DNA from: Acanthaster planci | Lineage: Eukaryota > Echinodermata > Asteroidea > Valvatida > Acanthasteridae | Length of the DNA stretch: 14,212 nt | Reading direction: 5' to 3' | Assembly (NCBI RefSeq): GCF_001949145.1 | Contig: NW_019091362.1 | Coordinates: forward strand, 3,074-17,285 | In this document: piece by piece, positions 1-10,445 of the stretch | Layout: the number at the start of each line of letters is the position of its first letter | How positions within the stretch are numbered: position 1 is the stretch's first letter | Program-made: the position numbers and the translations under genes | The notes under the pieces: generated by a model | Told to the model about the DNA's origin: nothing | Database searches by the model: none | The model's input: the letters and a program-made list of their open reading frames with translations, nothing else

Positions 1-2339
1 TTTAGATTAGGAACTTACGAAGTCCATCACAGTTGTGCGTTTTAAGAGCAGCATCTTACCATGTGATAAAACTCATTATTCCGCTGCAGTCGCACGCACA
101 TGACTGAAAATAACGTTGGACAGGTTGACGATGGCGAGTGAAGGATCCGTGCTTACTCTATCTTCCAAACTTTCTGCTCTTTATTGTTGTAACACCTAAG
201 CTTCACACTTACCCTCAAGAGAACCAAGTCATTGTACGGATAGCCGCGGGAATAAACGACGTTACAACTTTTGCTTACGACGAAAATCGTGAGAATCGCG
301 TTTTCAAACCATCATATCACAGTGCAGAAAGTTTGTTTTCAGAACTGCTTAATTTTCAAGGAGGCAATTTTAACTGCACGGCCTGATACTTACCTAGCGT
401 TTAGTTGCAACCATTCCACCCGTGTCGTTTGTAAAGTTTCAGCGGAGGAAGAAACTCTTATATCCAACCTCGCTTCATACGTTTCAACACGAACTTAATA
501 CAACTTCCCTAGATGATGTAAATAATCAAATCATTAATCACAATTTAATCGAGCAACACGGAGTTACTTTAAAAACACTGTTTAGGCATAATTCTGTTCG
601 GAAGACTGCAAAGAGAACTCGTCGTGGCAAAACCACACGAGTTGTAAGAAACCATTTTGTACACCTCTATTACGGTCTACATAAAACAAAACAGCGGTGG
701 TTCTTTGAAATGTGTAGATCCTTTGCTTTCGACTGCCAAGTACTGAGAAATAATTCTTCAATGTAAGAATTTAGAAAACTCTTCTGCAGTTTGTAAATAC
801 TTTGCATACATTATCCTTTTTTTCATGATGGCCAAAGCACCCGATGTAGTTGAACCCTTGTCGGCGGTGAGTCTTAAATTGCCACCGTCCATGGTTTGCA
901 CAATAAAGGCGCAATTCCAAACTCGCCAAATTACGAGCAATTAAATTCGCATATGTAGTGTCCTCACTTCAATAGGAGATAGCCCGAGGTTATGGGTGTG
1001 TTAATTAGCCCTCCGATAGTGAATCAGTACGGCACATTGAAAACCAAGCTAATTAAAGAACATAAGAATCTGAACAAAACCGGTTCCATCAACTGTTAAT
1101 CTCTTAGGAACTTTGTGATAGAAAGCCATCACAGCTTCTTCTTCCCCGTAAGAAGCAACTGCTTGGGCATGCCCCTTGACCCCTCCCCCCTAATTACGAC
1201 CCACGAAATTATTTTGAATCTGCATTTATATTTGTAGTTTTCTAATACAGGGGCGTAGAGAGACATTATTCATGTGTCGACCATCTTGAGTTTAAAGTGA
1301 GGTGAAACTTTTCATTTTGTAACCTCAGAGTAAAATAACTGTGACTAAATAAAAGTCCATACAAAATCCTGCTAATTTTTGTTTGGAGTGATTCAAATTT
1401 GATACAAACTACATCTAAATATAGGAAGTTCGGAACAAATATTAGTTTGGCACCACCTCATTAACAGATTATATTGAATATGACAGATTCAACGAACAGG
1501 ATCTTTAAAAAATAGCTTCCCATGGTACAGTGAAGTAGAAGCAAAGCGAAACGCCTCTGCCCCGACCATAGGTCTGACGACCTTAAGGAGATAAAGACGA
1601 CGGAAAGAGGTTCGTTATCAATTACAACCAATCCAAACGAGTGGACCTAACACCATCCCGTTCCATCCTCAAAGAGAAGGCCCAAAAGGCCTCAAAAGAG
1701 AGGCCCGAAGAGTTCTTATTAGATTGCTATCTGAATACTACAATATTTAACTCATTTTAAGAGCAAGTTAAACTACAAGCGTACTTTTTAAGCGTTTTAA
1801 TTCACTGCTCAAATTTGGGAAAGTACTGAAGTTTTTAAGAACAGTTCATAGCAGTTAAAAAGCATTCTGACAGGTTTCTCCAGCTTTTTTTCGAATGGCA
1901 AAAAATGGAAAACTCTATAGGCCAAATGCGTTAATGGCACGTCATAATTATAGACTAGCTAAATGGTACTACGAGCCTTTTTAACATGGTCCGTATAACT
2001 GAAACGTATGTGCATAATTTCCATAGGTCTGAACTGAGTGAAATTTGAAATCAAGCATTATTGTCATTAAACATTTATTAAGTGTGGAGAGCTACTGTGA
2101 ATATCCACAAAATGCGAAAGATATCGATGTAGTACTGTCTCGTTTTAGTAGGCTACCCAAAGAGAGTCGTTCCGGACTTCTGTCCTCTCAAGTAAAGTGG
2201 CTCTGTGATGACTTGCTGGGCACAATACTGCTTACGGTCAATCCTCATCCTCCTGCCAAGCAGAGATAAGTTGGGCTGTTTTCTCCTTCAGATAAACCTT
2301 CAGTCTTTCCTTCTGGAAATGAAGACGAGTGGAAAATGC
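1..2339. other. No recognisable gene
   Basis: Only short ORFs on both strands (for example 138-386, 422-766, 2045-2269 on plus and 758-940 on minus). None shows a domain, a biased composition or splice-supported continuation I can recognise. The sequence is AT-rich and otherwise featureless to me. Confidence 0.6.
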
Positions 2340-2342
2340 ACA

Positions 2343-2402
2343 GTTTGGTATTATGTATTTATGTATATATGCATATATGTATTATGTATATATTATGTAT
2401 TT
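2343..2402. repeat. TATG/TATA microsatellite
   Basis: An impure run of TATGTA, TATATG and ATTATG units. It makes the overlapping Tyr/Ile/Met-rich ORFs here meaningless. From its end to about 2880 there is nothing I can name. Confidence 0.75.
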
Positions 2403-2879
2403 TCTAAAGCACCTTAACCTACCTGTATTCAACGACTTATTAATCTCTTTCACTACACTTTCATTGTGTCGTTGTTTCAAAGCATTCTTTCTCATTCTTA
2501 ATCTTCCACATATTACAAACCCATTCATACAATACACATTAGCAGTGTATTTTCTCTTGGGCATAAGCTGCAAAACTATTTCAGATTTATTTCATTCTAC
2601 TTTTGGGTTGGGGATAGCAAAGAACTGGGATCTGTTCTGGTTTTAAGGTTTTTGATGTCGCGTTGTACAAGCATACACAACTTGTATACATAACTGAAGT
2701 TTCCTCCTTGAAGCTGAACTTCCAAGCACCACAAGAACTACCCAGGTATTTTTAAAACCAACCTGACAATGCAAAGCACCTTTCGCAGTTTTAAAAAAGT
2801 TGTGCCTGAACACAACCAAAAGAAAGCTATCGGGCACAATTAAGGGAACAGATATGTGATTGACCTGTTTTACATGTGC

Positions 2880-3176
2880 GATAGACCTCTTCACAAACAA
2901 ATCATAATTATGCACGCATGGGCACAAATGGCCTTGGCGGCAAGAAGTCTGAGCGGACCACTGAAAATGTACAGGGGTGCGACTTCAATAATCATTTTCT
3001 CTCAGTTTTTCTGTTTTGTTCAGTTTTTTCTCCAGAAAATCCCATTAAACCGTTTTCGCTAATAGCTTCTTATTTACGTGCAATTTTTAGTGCTCTGTAA
3101 AAAGAGCTTAAATCGTAAATTTTTCCTGTGCGCACAAGATCGTTGTTTCTTAGTATTGCTCCTTCCATCATAAGTA
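2880..3176 (+). repeat. Partial LINE copy, left arm of a 300 bp inverted repeat
   Basis: This stretch matches the reverse complement of 4383-4681 at roughly 80-85 percent by eye, for example in the shared block around ATGTACAGGGGTGCGACTTC. It carries a piece of reverse-transcriptase coding sequence (MYRGATSIIIFSQ, then a part equal to the CTRDRRF segment of the other copy). It breaks off at about 3176, and the sequence from there to 3545 is unrelated to the LINE and has no other recognisable content. Confidence 0.75.
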
Positions 3177-3545
3177 GAATAAACTACATTAGTGTTAATG
3201 GAGCTAACCTGTGCATTTGTAAAAACACGTACCGATGTTCATAGTACACTGTAAGTACATGTACATAGCTTACCATTGGACTTGGTCATAGACTGGAGTA
3301 CTACCAAAAGAAATGGTATTCAGTTGCTGTGATTGGGGTTGTATAAGACAAAGAGCAGATTCCAAAGAGAAAGGGATCTGTGTTTTTTTTCAGATTTCCC
3401 AAGTGCAGAATCGAATGGGTACACTTACGTTACGTGTACATTGAACCATGGAGGTAGACTGAACATCAGGGCGTACTACACAGGTTGGCTCAAAAACACT
3501 AATGATGCAGTTTATACTTTATTACCGTACCACTCAAAGCAAGGC

Positions 3546-3636
3546 ATTGTCAACATATGCATGCAAAAACATACATATACGAACACATACATATACATGT
3601 ATTTACATACACAAATATACATGTGTATAATTATGA
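3546..3636. repeat. ACATAT-type microsatellite, LINE 3' tail
   Basis: Irregular ACATAC, ATATAC and ACATGT units at the 3' end of the retrotransposon. Many LINEs of this group end in short tandem repeats, so this may be the element's own tail. Confidence 0.65.
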
Positions 3637-4382
3637 CAACACAAATAATGCATAGTGAAGAATATTGACAGGCACTGAAGCAATGAGATGAGATATAAAA
3701 CAATTAACACTTAAACTAAACAGACCAAAAGGTGATATCAGGTGGAATATCCGGTGCAATAAAAATCAATTAGAAGTGTATGAGTTGAGGAGTAATTTCT
3801 TATACTTGCTTTTGAAACTAAACAGAGTACTCAGGTCTCGAAGAGATTCATCCAATGAGTTCCAGAGTTTTGGCCCCTCATATTTAATATTTTGTTGGGC
3901 AAGTCGGGTTCTTGTATATGATAAATGAAATTGTGAGGCTTGGCGGGTCGAGTGACACTGGAAACAAGAATTCATAGCAGAGTTAAAAAGGAGTTAGGAA
4001 GATCCCTTTTGGTTAATTGGAAAATAAACATCCCTCGTTGAAAACGGTATATGTCATCAAGTTTCAGGGTTTTGTTATGATAAAATAATCAGTGTGAGCC
4101 AAATATGAGAAATGGTTTATAACACTCATTGCCCTTTTTTATTTAAAAAAGTCGATTACATAAAGTTTGTAATGCGTTACCCCAATCCAAAATTCCATTA
4201 ATTGTGTATGACAAAATGAAAGTATTTGCAATGTAAATACGATATGCTTAGGTATGATAAACTTTAATCTGTTAATCATACCAATATTTCTGGAAATAAT
4301 TTTACACAGGTAATCCATACGAAGATTCCAAGACAGTTTGTGATCAATAAATAGTCCAAGAAACTTAGTGCTCTTAGTGCGA

Positions 4383-4681
4383 CGTATAATGGAAGGTGGC
4401 CATACTAAGAAACGACGATCTCGTGTGCATAGGAAAGGTATGATTTTAAAATCTTTTACAGAGCACTAAAAATTTCACTTAAATTTAAAACTAATAGCAA
4501 AAACGATTTAATGGAATTTTCTAAAGAAAGAAATGAACAAAGCCAGAAAACCTGAGAGAAAATTATCATCGAAGTCGCACCCCTGTACATTTTCGATGGC
4601 CCACTCACACTTGTTGCCGCCAAGGCCACTTGTGCGCATGCATGCATGATTACGAATTTATTAGTGAAGAGGTCGATTAGA
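4383..4681 (-). repeat. Right arm of 300 bp inverted repeat
   Basis: Complementary to 2880-3176. It is the upstream end of the minus-strand LINE. The arms are about 1.2 kb apart and could form a long stem in a read-through transcript. Confidence 0.75.
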
Positions 4682-4760
4682 CCGGCTCGGGAGAATGGAC
4701 CAAATTAATGCCTGAGCAGCAGGTGAGGGCATTGTGGGTGTTCATTCTCCTGAGTCGGCC
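4682..4760. repeat. Hairpin at LINE border
   Basis: CCGGCTCGGGAGAATG (4682-4697) pairs with CATTCTCCTGAGTCGGCC (4743-4760), with G-U wobbles, around an inner AATGCC/GGCATT pair. It starts where the LINE arm ends and opens the first direct-repeat copy. Confidence 0.65.
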
Positions 4761-4961
4761 TTTAATGTTAGTTTAAGACCGACCAATTCCATTCATTAAT
4801 GGTATTCATTCATTTTAGAGTAAGTGAAAGGAACGAATATACAGTAAATTTCAAAGGATTTTGTTCACGAATTTTACTTTCTTTTTCCCAAACACTCCCG
4901 TCAATTGATGGTATATTCTTGTGCAAGTGCATGTAGCCCAGAAGAGTCTCCCATTAATATG

Positions 4962-5106
4962 AGCCGTTTTCCAATACTCAACTTCTTCTCCGTCTCAGGC
5001 TTCGTGGCACTATCAGACTTACTATTGCGCTTATAACGTCAAATTTAGGAAGGAAAAAACAGTTGAAGGCTCAGACGGGGCCCAAGTCGAGTATGGGAAA
5101 ACGGCC
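4962..5106. mobile_element. MITE-like element of about 145 bp
   Basis: Terminal inverted repeats GCCGTTTTCCAATACTCAAC (4963 onward) and, at the other end (5105 backward), GCCGTTTTCCCATACTCGAC differ at only two of 20 positions. A second inner pair (CCGTCTCAGGCTTC against CCGTCTGAGCCTTC) continues the symmetry. ATG flanks both sides (4959-4961 and 5107-5109), a possible 3 bp target duplication. Direct repeat copy B lacks the insert. No coding capacity. Confidence 0.78.
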
Positions 5107-5309
5107 ATGGACTTAGCGCGCGTAGCGAATTCCACCTGCCGCGTGCATACAGACTCCTGACCAATCGGAAACGATTAAACTGTATCGTATTAAGGTGCCA
5201 GCGCGTGCTTTACGTAGTGGCATTACTAATGTTAAAACATGGTCACTTGACGCCCGGGTATTTATGAATAAGGGAATAAAATGCGTGTCTGGCCTATCTA
5301 AAGCGTGCA

Positions 5310-5700
5310 TTTAAGGCGGGTCTAGGAGAATGGACGTGATGCCCATTCATAAAAACCTTTTTAGTCAAAGAGTCAAAAGAAATTACTATATGACTGATGT
5401 TCAAAAGATTTTTTCTAGAATTTCACTTTCATTTTCACAAATACCCCGTCCATTGTATGGATTAGTCCTTGTACAAGTTGTCAGGAAGAATCTCCATGTA
5501 TACTATGGGCTTGGCACCTGCGTGGCGTGTTCAGCGTGCCGCGTTGCACACAGGCTCTTGACCAATTGGGTGGCTTAAACTGTCTTGTATCCAGGTGCCT
5601 GAGCGTGTGTTTTTGGGTTTTTTTTTCAAATTTAGGGGGCATAATCAAATGTTGATACACGGTCACGTTGAGCGTTGTTTCATAGGGAAACTGTCTGAGG
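5310..5700. repeat. Direct repeat copy B
   Basis: The colinear partner of copy A without the MITE. It ends within a few bases of the stop codon of the SAMD9-like exon, so the transcript's 3' end probably lies inside this repeat. Confidence 0.7.
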
Positions 5701-5703
5701 TAC

Positions 5704-8700
5704 TTATGAATGTTTGTTTAAATGCTTAAGACAATAAAGGAATCTGCTGGAATTACAATTAGAATTACAATATTTTACCTTGCGGCGTTCTGACCGGCTG
5801 CACTCTTTTATCAAGGCTCTTAGCTCTCGAACTTGTCTCTCCAGTTCACGTGCTTCCATGCCATCTGATGGGGACACCCTTGTTTTGTTGATTGGCAAAA
5901 TGTGCTCTGGGTACGCCTGATTAAAGTTCCACTGAACTGTATCGTGACAAGACTCTTTACCCTTTGGTGTTACATTGTATGCAACTGGCCCATTCCAGCT
6001 GAATCCCAGGTAAAACGTCACAGTTTCTTGGCTGGGAGTGTGTTTCAAGTACGGATATGCCAATTTAACCCTTATCTTCATGCCCTTGGAAAGATGAACC
6101 AGAGAGGTATTACTGAGAAGAGTACCTTCCAAGCGAAGTAGTAATTTCTTTACAGCCTTTGACTGCCAGAAATTGTCATGTTCAAGCTTTCTTTGAGTCG
6201 CAAGGATTTCGTGGATGTGAACGAAACTCTGGAGATCTTTCCCGTGACCCAAAAAGAAATGGGTTCTTGGTTTCACATCAAAACGTGCGTGACGACTAAA
6301 CTTGTCTTCGCGCGACGATTGTTGGCCAAGGTGCTTCTGCCGACCGATCCATCGGTTCTGTAATCTATCTATGTGAGTTGATAAATCTTCCCTATCCCTT
6401 CTTTCAGAGATTGCATCAGGTATTGGCCACAGAAACATCATCATGAAGAAAGGTGGCCAGCAGTCAGTTTTACTATGATCCAGAGTATTTAACGGCCTGA
6501 CAAATTGCTGATATACCTCGTCAGCTGACATTACTTGCTCCCCTGCTGAGGAGAGCGCCAGGTGTATGCATACAAGATGCCTCAAATCAAAAACGTTGTA
6601 ATGATCTGAATTTGTCAAAAGGAGGTCCCGTGCTTCTTTCAGATTGGCCCTTTGACATTCTTTTGCCAGATTAAATATGTCACCAAAACTTCTGCACTGC
6701 AGTTTTATTACCNTTTCTTCGACGGCACTCAGCAAGACTTTCTGGGTCTTGGTCGATGTCACTGCTCTTTTCTAAAGGTGAGGGTTCACCATAGTATTCT
6801 TGATATGTCTTTGAGTATGTTCTCATTTTTTCTCTCATTTCATCCAATTTCTGTCCGGCAACATTTGCAGAAGAGCCGTCCTTGTAAAATGTTAAGTTGT
6901 CATCCATGATATGTAGTACAGATTCCACTCTCTGTTTCAATTCTCTGATTCTCGAGCTGCAATCCTCATCGAATTTGGGATAACAATCTGGAGGCAGACG
7001 TAGATTCAGGAGGTATTTTCGGAGAATGTTTATATCACCCTTGGTTCGGAATGGCTCCATAGCACATTGGATGACGTTTAGTAGTCTGAAGGCGACATCC
7101 ACTTCTGCATATAAACCGGTGTACTCTGTCTTTGCATGGTTTCTTTGGAGACATCATATGACTTGTGAAAGGCCTCCATGGCTTGGAATGACAGGGAGAT
7201 AACTTGTTTACACACGTCAGAAGAAAGGACTTGTTGCTCAACCAAATATTTTTTTGTTATGGCATTGAAATGTGTATTGTACACTCGGCCTTTTGTATCC
7301 CAAAAGTATGACTTCTGAGGGTTAAGTTTCAATGCCTTCTCGGCAAACTCTACGGCCTTTCCGAAATTCTTTTCTTTCAAATGAAGTCTCGCAAGCTGCT
7401 GTGCAATGAAGGCATCCTGGAGTATTTTGAAACCTGTTTGTAGTATTTCAGTGGCCTTTTTTGGTCCTTGCTGGTTGCAATTGTAGACGTCCTGAATGAG
7501 ACGGGAGAAATCAGTTTTTGTATTATCACCAGGATTCAATCTTGTGCGTCTTACAAGTAGATCGCGTGCTATTTTTGCCATGTCTTTTCTGCGGTAGGAC
7601 CATGACCTCATCAAGTCACTGTTCAAATACTCCAGAGCTACGTCCGCAATCGTTTGTCTCTCATCCTTTAAGATCTGTTTTAAAGCTTCTTGAGCTACAC
7701 TTTCATGCAGAATTTTAATCGTTCGGTTCTCTGTCATCAACACGATGATTTTGAAAGGGGCTGAAACTGACTTTTCCCAATTAGTCAAAACTCTGCGGTT
7801 TAAATATGCCGTCTTTTGGAGTTTCACGCCAGCCTCCATGAATGAATCACAACATGAGATAGGGATTTCTGCTTCATGCATGTACGAGTTCAGAAAGGCA
7901 CACATTTTTATCAAACCTTTCTCAGTTTTGTTAGCATCACTGTGACGAAGTATCTGAGACACAACATCTTTGATGTAGTCCTTGTTGAATTCCTCTTTCA
8001 TGACCATAAAGGCGAGCAAGTTCTGAGGCTTATAATGACCCGTTTTTAGTTTGCTTTCCTTGTCATCAAGCTCAATGTACTTACTCTCGAACCATGCTCT
8101 TTCTGCTTCCGTAAGTTTTTGCACCAATGGAACATAAAGATCCGAATTGGTTTTAATCTGCTTGATAGTTTCTATTGGATCCATGTTCCGCTTGCAATGA
8201 AGAAGAACGCAGACAACCCCTCCCTTCATAGGAGTATCCTTTGATGCCTCTTCTAGCTCTACAATTAAATCCAGGACTTCAACGTCATCAAAATCATCGA
8301 TTAGAACGCACACAGGAGGGATATCAGCATTGTACTCCGTATATCCGTACCGTCTACACCCCAATATTTGGTTTACCGTATTGGTGGTTATCTTGTCAAC
8401 TACGATGCAACGGTGATCCTTGTGAAGTTCCCATAAAATCTGTCGGCCAAAAGTGCTACCTCCAGCGCCAGGTTGGTGCAAAAGAGTAACTGTTACGATT
8501 AAGCTGTCTTCGCTCTTTGATCGGTCAAGTGGTTTCACTACTTTCTGAAGTGTTTTCCCGAATCCATTTCGCTTTAGCACGTGCCCACAAGCATGTGGAC
8601 GTTTTCTTTCTCTTTCATCTATGACAAAATTCCACCAGTCAATCTTTGCACCCCGGTAAAAGTTAAGTTCTTTCTTTTCTGCAAACTTTTGATAGCCTTG

Positions 8701-10445
8701 AATTGATTCATCAACATCGGTGTTTTCGCACTCGTTTTTGCAAATAACGGTTATGTCATTCCATTCTTCCTTCTGTTTAGCGGGAAGAAAGCAGGAATTT
8801 CCCGGCAAGCAGAAAGGGAGTTCATGCTGCCCAATTTGGTTTACTGCATGCATTCGCATCATAATACGGTTGATATCTTGCCATTTCAGTCCAACCACAC
8901 TCCTCTCATCGATTTCAGCCTTGCTAAACCACTTTTCCACACCTTTTACAAACTGTGCGTAAACATTCTCATCTTCAGTGATACATGTTATGTTCTGTAT
9001 GCCTTGGAAAGATGAAGACATTTTTCTGAAAATGTCACAAACGATTCCCAGGTCCTGATCGGACAGGAGCAAGAACACAATAGCAGCACGTCCTTTTGGT
9101 ATAACCGAAGAGAAGAAAGAGATTGATGCTTCTACATCTCGGCTACGTTCTTTGTTCCATTCTTGCAGATCCATGGGAAGGCTTTCAATGGTTGGGTTGT
9201 CCTCTCGCCCGTTAGCGAAAAGCCAAAGTGTCTTTTCAGGAAATCCGATACTGGTTTGTAGATCTTCTTTTGACTCGATGTTTTTGAACAAATTTGGTTG
9301 CTGCAGAGTGACCATTCTATTGTCATGGTAGAGCTTACACAGTCCATCCGACAGAGACTGTGAATCAAAGTCCAAGACGCTTGCCCATTTGATTGTCTTA
9401 ATAAATTCAACATTTCGGAAGTATTCAGTTTTAGAACTCTCCAAGGAAAGAGAGGGAGCTTTGTTTGCAACCAGTAACGGATACGACTGGTCAAGTTCTC
9501 CACACTCATCGCCCGTGAGTAAAGTACGAAGTCTGGTTTCTCCGTTCTGTGATACTTGACCAATGGACGCTTTGATATCTGACGGAATATCGCGCTGTGT
9601 TTGCAAATATGTTGACGTTCCATGATGTTCTTCGTTATACTTTTTGGACGGCTGGGGCTCTGAAGTCATCTGGTTTCCAGGAAACTCTCCGCTTGTTTTG
9701 TGTGACATGGCCTCACTTGGTGAATCCGGAGAAAATTGAGGTGGTTTTACCCTGCAAACTGAAATACTCTCTCTTGGCACTGGAGAAAATGTTAGCAATG
9801 TGGTATCTTGTTTGCTCTTGCTTTCACCTTCGTTGGTAGCCAATGGGTTCTGAAATGGTGTTATTCTATCTTCGGGTGGGATAATTATATCTGCCTCTGT
9901 GGATTCTTGGCCTCTGTTCTCTCCATACAGTGCCCTTTCTTCCTTCTCAGATGCTTTTACAAGGGATGTTTGATGTTGCTCACTTGGTCCAATCTGCTTA
10001 ATTTTCGTCTTCCTACCCGCCTCATCTTTCTGTCGAGAGGACGGCATTTTTGGACGGACCACGGGTTGGGATGCTGCCTTGGTATGGAGTTTTTCAGGTT
10101 TTTCAACAACTGCATCAGCTAATACCTGATCAGAATCCTCTTTGCTTTCCCCAGTAGAAGATAGCAACATTTGCTTACTGTTTGAAGGAGAGGTCAATTG
10201 ACGCTTTTCCGATTTCAACCAGTTATCTTTATGATGTAAGATGAGTCTTATGTGCCCCTTTCTCATATCAAAATCTTCGTGTAGTTGGTCTTTGTTGTAT
10301 ATTTTTAACTCCTCACCGTTTATCTCTTCCTCATACAGCTCACGTGCAACAGAATCTGGTACACCAATACCAAGAAGCCACATTTTTACATGCTCCTTAG
10401 TCCAATCTGACATACGTACAGGCAACGTCTCTTGTTTTAGAGTAT
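5704..10445 (-). CDS. Exon 6: SAM domain plus SAMD9/SAMD9L-like core
   Basis: A single exon of about 1580 codons, matching human SAMD9/SAMD9L (roughly 1585-1590 residues, also coded in one exon). It opens after the acceptor at 10447-10446; the first ATG is at 10413. Order: SAM domain (MSDWTKEHVKMWLLGIGV onward, 10413-10215); Ser/Lys/Glu-rich disordered linker to about 9450; a region from SKTEYFRNVEF through PKGRAAIVFLLLS equivalent to the SAMD9 SIR2-like part; P-loop QPGAGGSTFGRQ near 8475-8440; Walker B VCVLIDDFDD near 8313-8284; helical region; TPR-like repeat near 7413-7279; OB-like strands near 6135-5970; and a final coiled coil of E/R/L residues near 5860-5780. Codons shift frame between 7153 and 7081 and shift back at N6713. 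The stop is TAA at 5706-5704. Family role: STAND-like NTPase of antiviral defence; the ligand is unknown here. Confidence 0.88.

Larger units (their letters stand above)
3546..4681 (-). mobile_element. Decayed CR1/Jockey-type non-LTR retrotransposon, 3' part
   Basis: Read on the minus strand, the remnant contains, in order, MYRGATSMIIFSQ at the place of the YADD box, FLCTRDRRF, TKFLGLFIDHKLSW (4374-4329), YLCKIISRNIGMINRLKF, then after stops and shifts YLAHTDYF, LKLDDIYRFQ, and finally KYEGPKLWNSLDESLRDL with LFSFKSKYKK (3975-3766). These are the thumb and C-terminal segments of a CR1/Jockey-group reverse transcriptase. About 220 bases of 3' UTR follow, ending in a TATG-rich tail near 3546. 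It is 5' truncated, has several stops and lacks catalytic aspartates, so it is inactive. Confidence 0.82.
4682..5290. repeat. Direct repeat copy A
   Basis: Shares scattered blocks, in the same order, with 5310-5700: GGAGAATGGAC; AATTTTACTTTCTTTTTCCC against AATTTCACTTTCATTTTCAC; CCCGTC-ATTG-ATGG; GAAGAGTCTCC against GAAGAATCTCC; CTCCTGACCAAT against CTCTTGACCAAT; TTAAACTGT; GGTGCC; and GGTCAC. The copies are diverged but colinear. Copy A is interrupted by a MITE-like insertion. Confidence 0.7.

Noticed and set aside
422-766. 114-residue plus-strand ORF, basic in the middle
   Set aside because: It starts at GTG, has no recognisable motif, no splice support and no neighbour context.
2329-2646. 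Hydrophobic 105-residue plus ORF resembling a membrane protein
   Set aside because: Its first part is translated microsatellite and the rest is AT-rich sequence that reads as hydrophobic by composition.
3512-3703. Cys/Tyr/Val-rich minus ORF
   Set aside because: It is translated LINE 3' UTR and microsatellite tail.
2880-4681. A DNA transposon with 300 bp terminal inverted repeats
   Set aside because: Both arms carry reverse-transcriptase coding sequence and no transposase or target duplication is visible, so two LINE pieces in opposite orientation explain it better.
5704-7102. Treating the C-terminal frames as separate genes
   Set aside because: They continue the SAMD9 core in order, the total length matches the family, and removing the N joins the last two frames directly.
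9132-9623. 163-residue minus-strand ORF inside the SAMD9-like exon
   Set aside because: It is an off-frame shadow of the main coding frame with no recognisable domain.
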